In this document: positions 62,489 through 64,000 of the stretch, piece after piece
Position numbering within the stretch: the first letter of the stretch is position 1
How the letters are laid out: each line of letters opens with the position of its first letter
Assembly (NCBI RefSeq): GCF_000708755.2
Contig: NZ_JGVU02000006.1
Span: 434,001 to 498,000, forward strand
Length of the DNA: 64,000 nucleotides
From: Metabacillus indicus LMG 22858
Lineage (GTDB): Bacteria > Bacillota > Bacilli > Bacillales > Bacillaceae
Direction of reading: 5' to 3'
The notes under the pieces: generated by a model
Database searches by the model: none
Told to the model about the DNA's origin: nothing
The model's input: only the letters and a program-made list of their open reading frames with translations
Made by a program: the position numbers and the translations under genes

Positions 62489-63263
62489 CTGTTTTTATAA
62501 AGTAGGATACGATGTAGTCTGCCCAGACTTTATTACCCTCTTTATTTGGGGTCTGCTGATCTTCCGTCAGCATGGACTTGATTTTATCATCTTTACCGTC
62601 CGGCCAGTTCTCCCAGTGATTTAAATAGGTCATTCCGAGCTCTGTCGCAAGGCTTTTAAGTGCATCTACCTCTTTTGGATAGTAAATGGCATTGTAAATA
62701 GGATGGGAGGGCTGAACATAGATGATGGCATCCGTATTTCCCTCTTTCAGCTCCTTTAGAATGGACTCAACGTTTTTCAGAGTATTTGAAAGACCCACAT
62801 TCCCATTATCGTTTAGCGAAAAGGGTTCAAGAAGGATGATATCAGGCTGAACCTCATTCACTTTTTCAATATGATTTTCGTTAAGAAACGTTTGAGACGT
62901 ACCGTCCGGGTAGGATAAAACCTGAACGGAGAAGACTTTTTCGCCGTATGCTTTATCCAGTTCTTTTTGCACAAGCATAGGCCAGCCTTCATCCCCAGGT
63001 GATGTGCTTTCAGAGCCAACCGCAGCAATCTTAATTGGTTTTTCGTCAGCTTGAGCCGTTTTCATCTTTTCTTTTATTGGTGCAGGAAGGTTCCCGGCCT
63101 TTTTCACCCACTCAGGCTGCTGCTCTTCAGCTGATGCAGAAGCAGTTTCAGTCTTTGCTTCAGGCTGACTTGCAAGGCTGATTTTTCCCTTCCAATGATA
63201 GTTGCCAAGTACCAGCACGCATACCGATAAGACAACAACACATGCTGTAATCACTTTACTCAT
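62481..63263 (-). CDS. SGNH/GDSL-family esterase-like membrane protein
   Basis: A 260-residue protein with an N-terminal anchor (about 2-22), a Glu/Ala-rich linker, and an SGNH fold: block I IAAVGSESTSPGDEGWP, a central PDIILLEPFSLNDNGN (block III-like Asn) and C-terminal TPNKEGNKVWADYI. In active relatives the last block reads DxxHPNxxGH; here the His position holds Thr, so activity is doubtful. Start at 63263 follows GGAGG by 8 nt. Such proteins often remove acetyl groups from wall polymers. Confidence 0.78.
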   Translation of the reverse strand: MSKVITACVVVLSVCVLVLGNYHWKGKISLASQPEAKTETASASAEEQQPEWVKKAGNLPAPIKEKMKTAQADEKPIKIAAVGSESTSPGDEGWPMLVQKELDKAYGEKVFSVQVLSYPDGTSQTFLNENHIEKVNEVQPDIILLEPFSLNDNGNVGLSNTLKNVESILKELKEGNTDAIIYVQPSHPIYNAIYYPKEVDALKSLATELGMTYLNHWENWPDGKDDKIKSMLTEDQQTPNKEGNKVWADYIVSYFIKTEK

Positions 63264-63280
63264 ACTTATTTCCTCCAAAA

Positions 63281-63296
63281 TCTACAAAGTTCTACA
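63281..63296 (-). promoter_or_regulatory. TGTAGA-N4-TGTAGA direct repeat in the SGNH-gene leader
   Basis: Same 10-bp-period repeat as at 55296-55311, 4 nt upstream of the ribosome-binding site and immediately after the -10. Confidence 0.45.
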
Positions 63297-63300
63297 TTCT

Positions 63301-63329
63301 ATCATAGTGATGAACATATGAACCTGCAA
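63301..63329 (-). promoter_or_regulatory. SigA-type promoter of the SGNH gene
   Basis: Minus strand TTGCAG (63324-63329), 17-bp spacer, TATGAT (63301-63306). Confidence 0.6.
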
Positions 63330-63381
63330 GGATATTAAAGGGAAATTATTATTAATTTATCAAAATTTAACTGTATATCCA

Positions 63382-63413
63382 TAAAAAACAGCATCGGGGA
63401 ATTCCCGATGCTT
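63382..63413 (-). terminator. Terminator of the NlpC/P60 gene
   Basis: Stem GCATCGGG / CCCGATGC with a GAATT loop, then TGTTTTTTATGG on the minus strand. Confidence 0.85.
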
Positions 63414-64000
63414 AGTGAATGACTTTTTTAGCGCCTAAGTATTTTGGTTTAAAGTAGACATTATCCATCGTTGTAATGGATACGCCTTTCGATGAGCTCG
63501 CATGGATAAATTCGTTGTTTCCAATGAAAATTCCGACGTGAGAAGGGCCTTTTGATACCGTTTCAAAAAAAATAAGATCTCCTTTTTGGGGAATGGCAGC
63601 CACGGTTCCTGTATTCCATTGATCTTTTGTTGTTCTCGGGAGGTCAATGCCGTGCTTGTTGAACACATATTCTGTGTAGCCGCTGCAGTCAAAGCCCGAA
63701 GTTGTCGTACCGCCGTATTTGTAAGGCACGCCTTGCAGGGATTTGGCAGTTTCAATCAGTTTGTCCACAGGAAAATAAATTGATGCCAGAACGCTGTCGC
63801 TGATAGCGGCCGTTCCTCCGACAGCAGTCACCGTTTCGATTGTTTTAGAGTCAATCAGTGTTCCGGTTTCTGCCGGAAGATTTGAAGAATCAGAAAGAAG
63901 CATCGGAATGTTCTGCTTTGCTGCATAAACAGAACCGGTAAGTGCGTCTGCAAAGGTCTTACCTGAAACAAGCAAGGAACGCGACGCCGTGAAATTCGCA
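63412..64000 (-). CDS. NlpC/P60 endopeptidase with CWB2 repeat(s), 5' end outside the window
   Basis: The C-terminal 195 residues are visible; the frame stays open to the window edge. A partial CWB2 repeat (LLVSGKTFADALTGSVYAAKQ...VTAVGGTAAIS) precedes an NlpC/P60 domain with catalytic Cys in FDCSGYTEYVF, His in PSHVGIFIG and third residue His in FIHASS. Such enzymes cut the stem peptide between D-Glu and the diamino acid. Fifth CWB2 protein in a row. Confidence 0.92.
   Translation of the reverse strand, partial: ANFTASRSLLVSGKTFADALTGSVYAAKQNIPMLLSDSSNLPAETGTLIDSKTIETVTAVGGTAAISDSVLASIYFPVDKLIETAKSLQGVPYKYGGTTTSGFDCSGYTEYVFNKHGIDLPRTTKDQWNTGTVAAIPQKGDLIFFETVSKGPSHVGIFIGNNEFIHASSSKGVSITTMDNVYFKPKYLGAKKVIH

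Noticed and set aside
1-64000. rRNA, tRNA, CRISPR arrays, transposase genes, prophage genes
   Set aside because: Looked for and not seen; the only mobile-type elements are the two introns and the noncoding repeats.

Overview
The window is a chromosomal segment of a motile, competent, Gram-positive rod of the family Bacillaceae. The evidence is the gene order, which closely follows one block of the Bacillus subtilis chromosome (minJ-swrA-ctpB, ftsEX, cccB-yvjA, prfB-secA-hpf, fliT-fliS-fliD-flaG-hag-csrA-fliW-yviE-flgL-flgK-flgN-flgM-yvyF, comFC-comFB-comFA, degV, degU-degS, yvyE, an LCP ligase, then envelope genes). Strong GGAGG ribosome-binding sites and SigA/SigD-type promoters agree. No rRNA, tRNA, CRISPR array or transposase gene was seen. 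Almost everything is on the minus strand.

Region 1 (1-17.6 kb): the 3' end of ctaB, an RraB-like protein, two small unassigned genes, a Mta-type MerR regulator, then division and wall genes (minJ, swrA, ctpB, an EnvC-like M23 hydrolase directly downstream of ftsE-ftsX), cccB, yvjA, a DedA protein, prfB with its programmed +1 frameshift, secA and hpf. Two copies of a structured dispersed repeat (2.5 and 17.5 kb) and a 52-bp minisatellite (11.9-12.27 kb) lie here.

Region 2 (17.6-30.9 kb): late flagellar genes and the comF operon. The flagellin gene hag is the most unusual locus. It is interrupted near its 3' end by two related, ORF-less group I introns (about 365 and 370 nt), recognised by their P, Q, R and S core elements. 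Removing both gives a canonical 434-residue flagellin. The 5' part of the second intron re-encodes the flagellin C-terminus with its own stop codon, so a transcript that keeps this intron could still make a complete protein. The hag leader also carries a CsrA-type site, and fliW-csrA lie next to it.

Region 3 (31-36 kb): degV (with a 50-bp perfect palindrome at its 3' end), degU-degS, and on the plus strand yvyE and an LCP wall-polymer ligase.

Region 4 (36-64 kb): a surface-polysaccharide locus (Wzy-like polymerase, two Wzx-like flippases, phosphoglycosyl transferase, four glycosyltransferases, NDP-sugar epimerase, UDP-glucose dehydrogenase, GtaB-like pyrophosphorylase) followed by five exported proteins that share cell-wall-binding type 2 (CWB2) repeats fused to different catalytic heads: SpoIID/LytB, amidase, subtilisin-like protease, lysozyme-like, and NlpC/P60. 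UDP-glucose dehydrogenase implies a uronic-acid-containing, teichuronic-acid-like polymer. A link between that polymer and CWB2 anchoring is an inference from neighbourhood.
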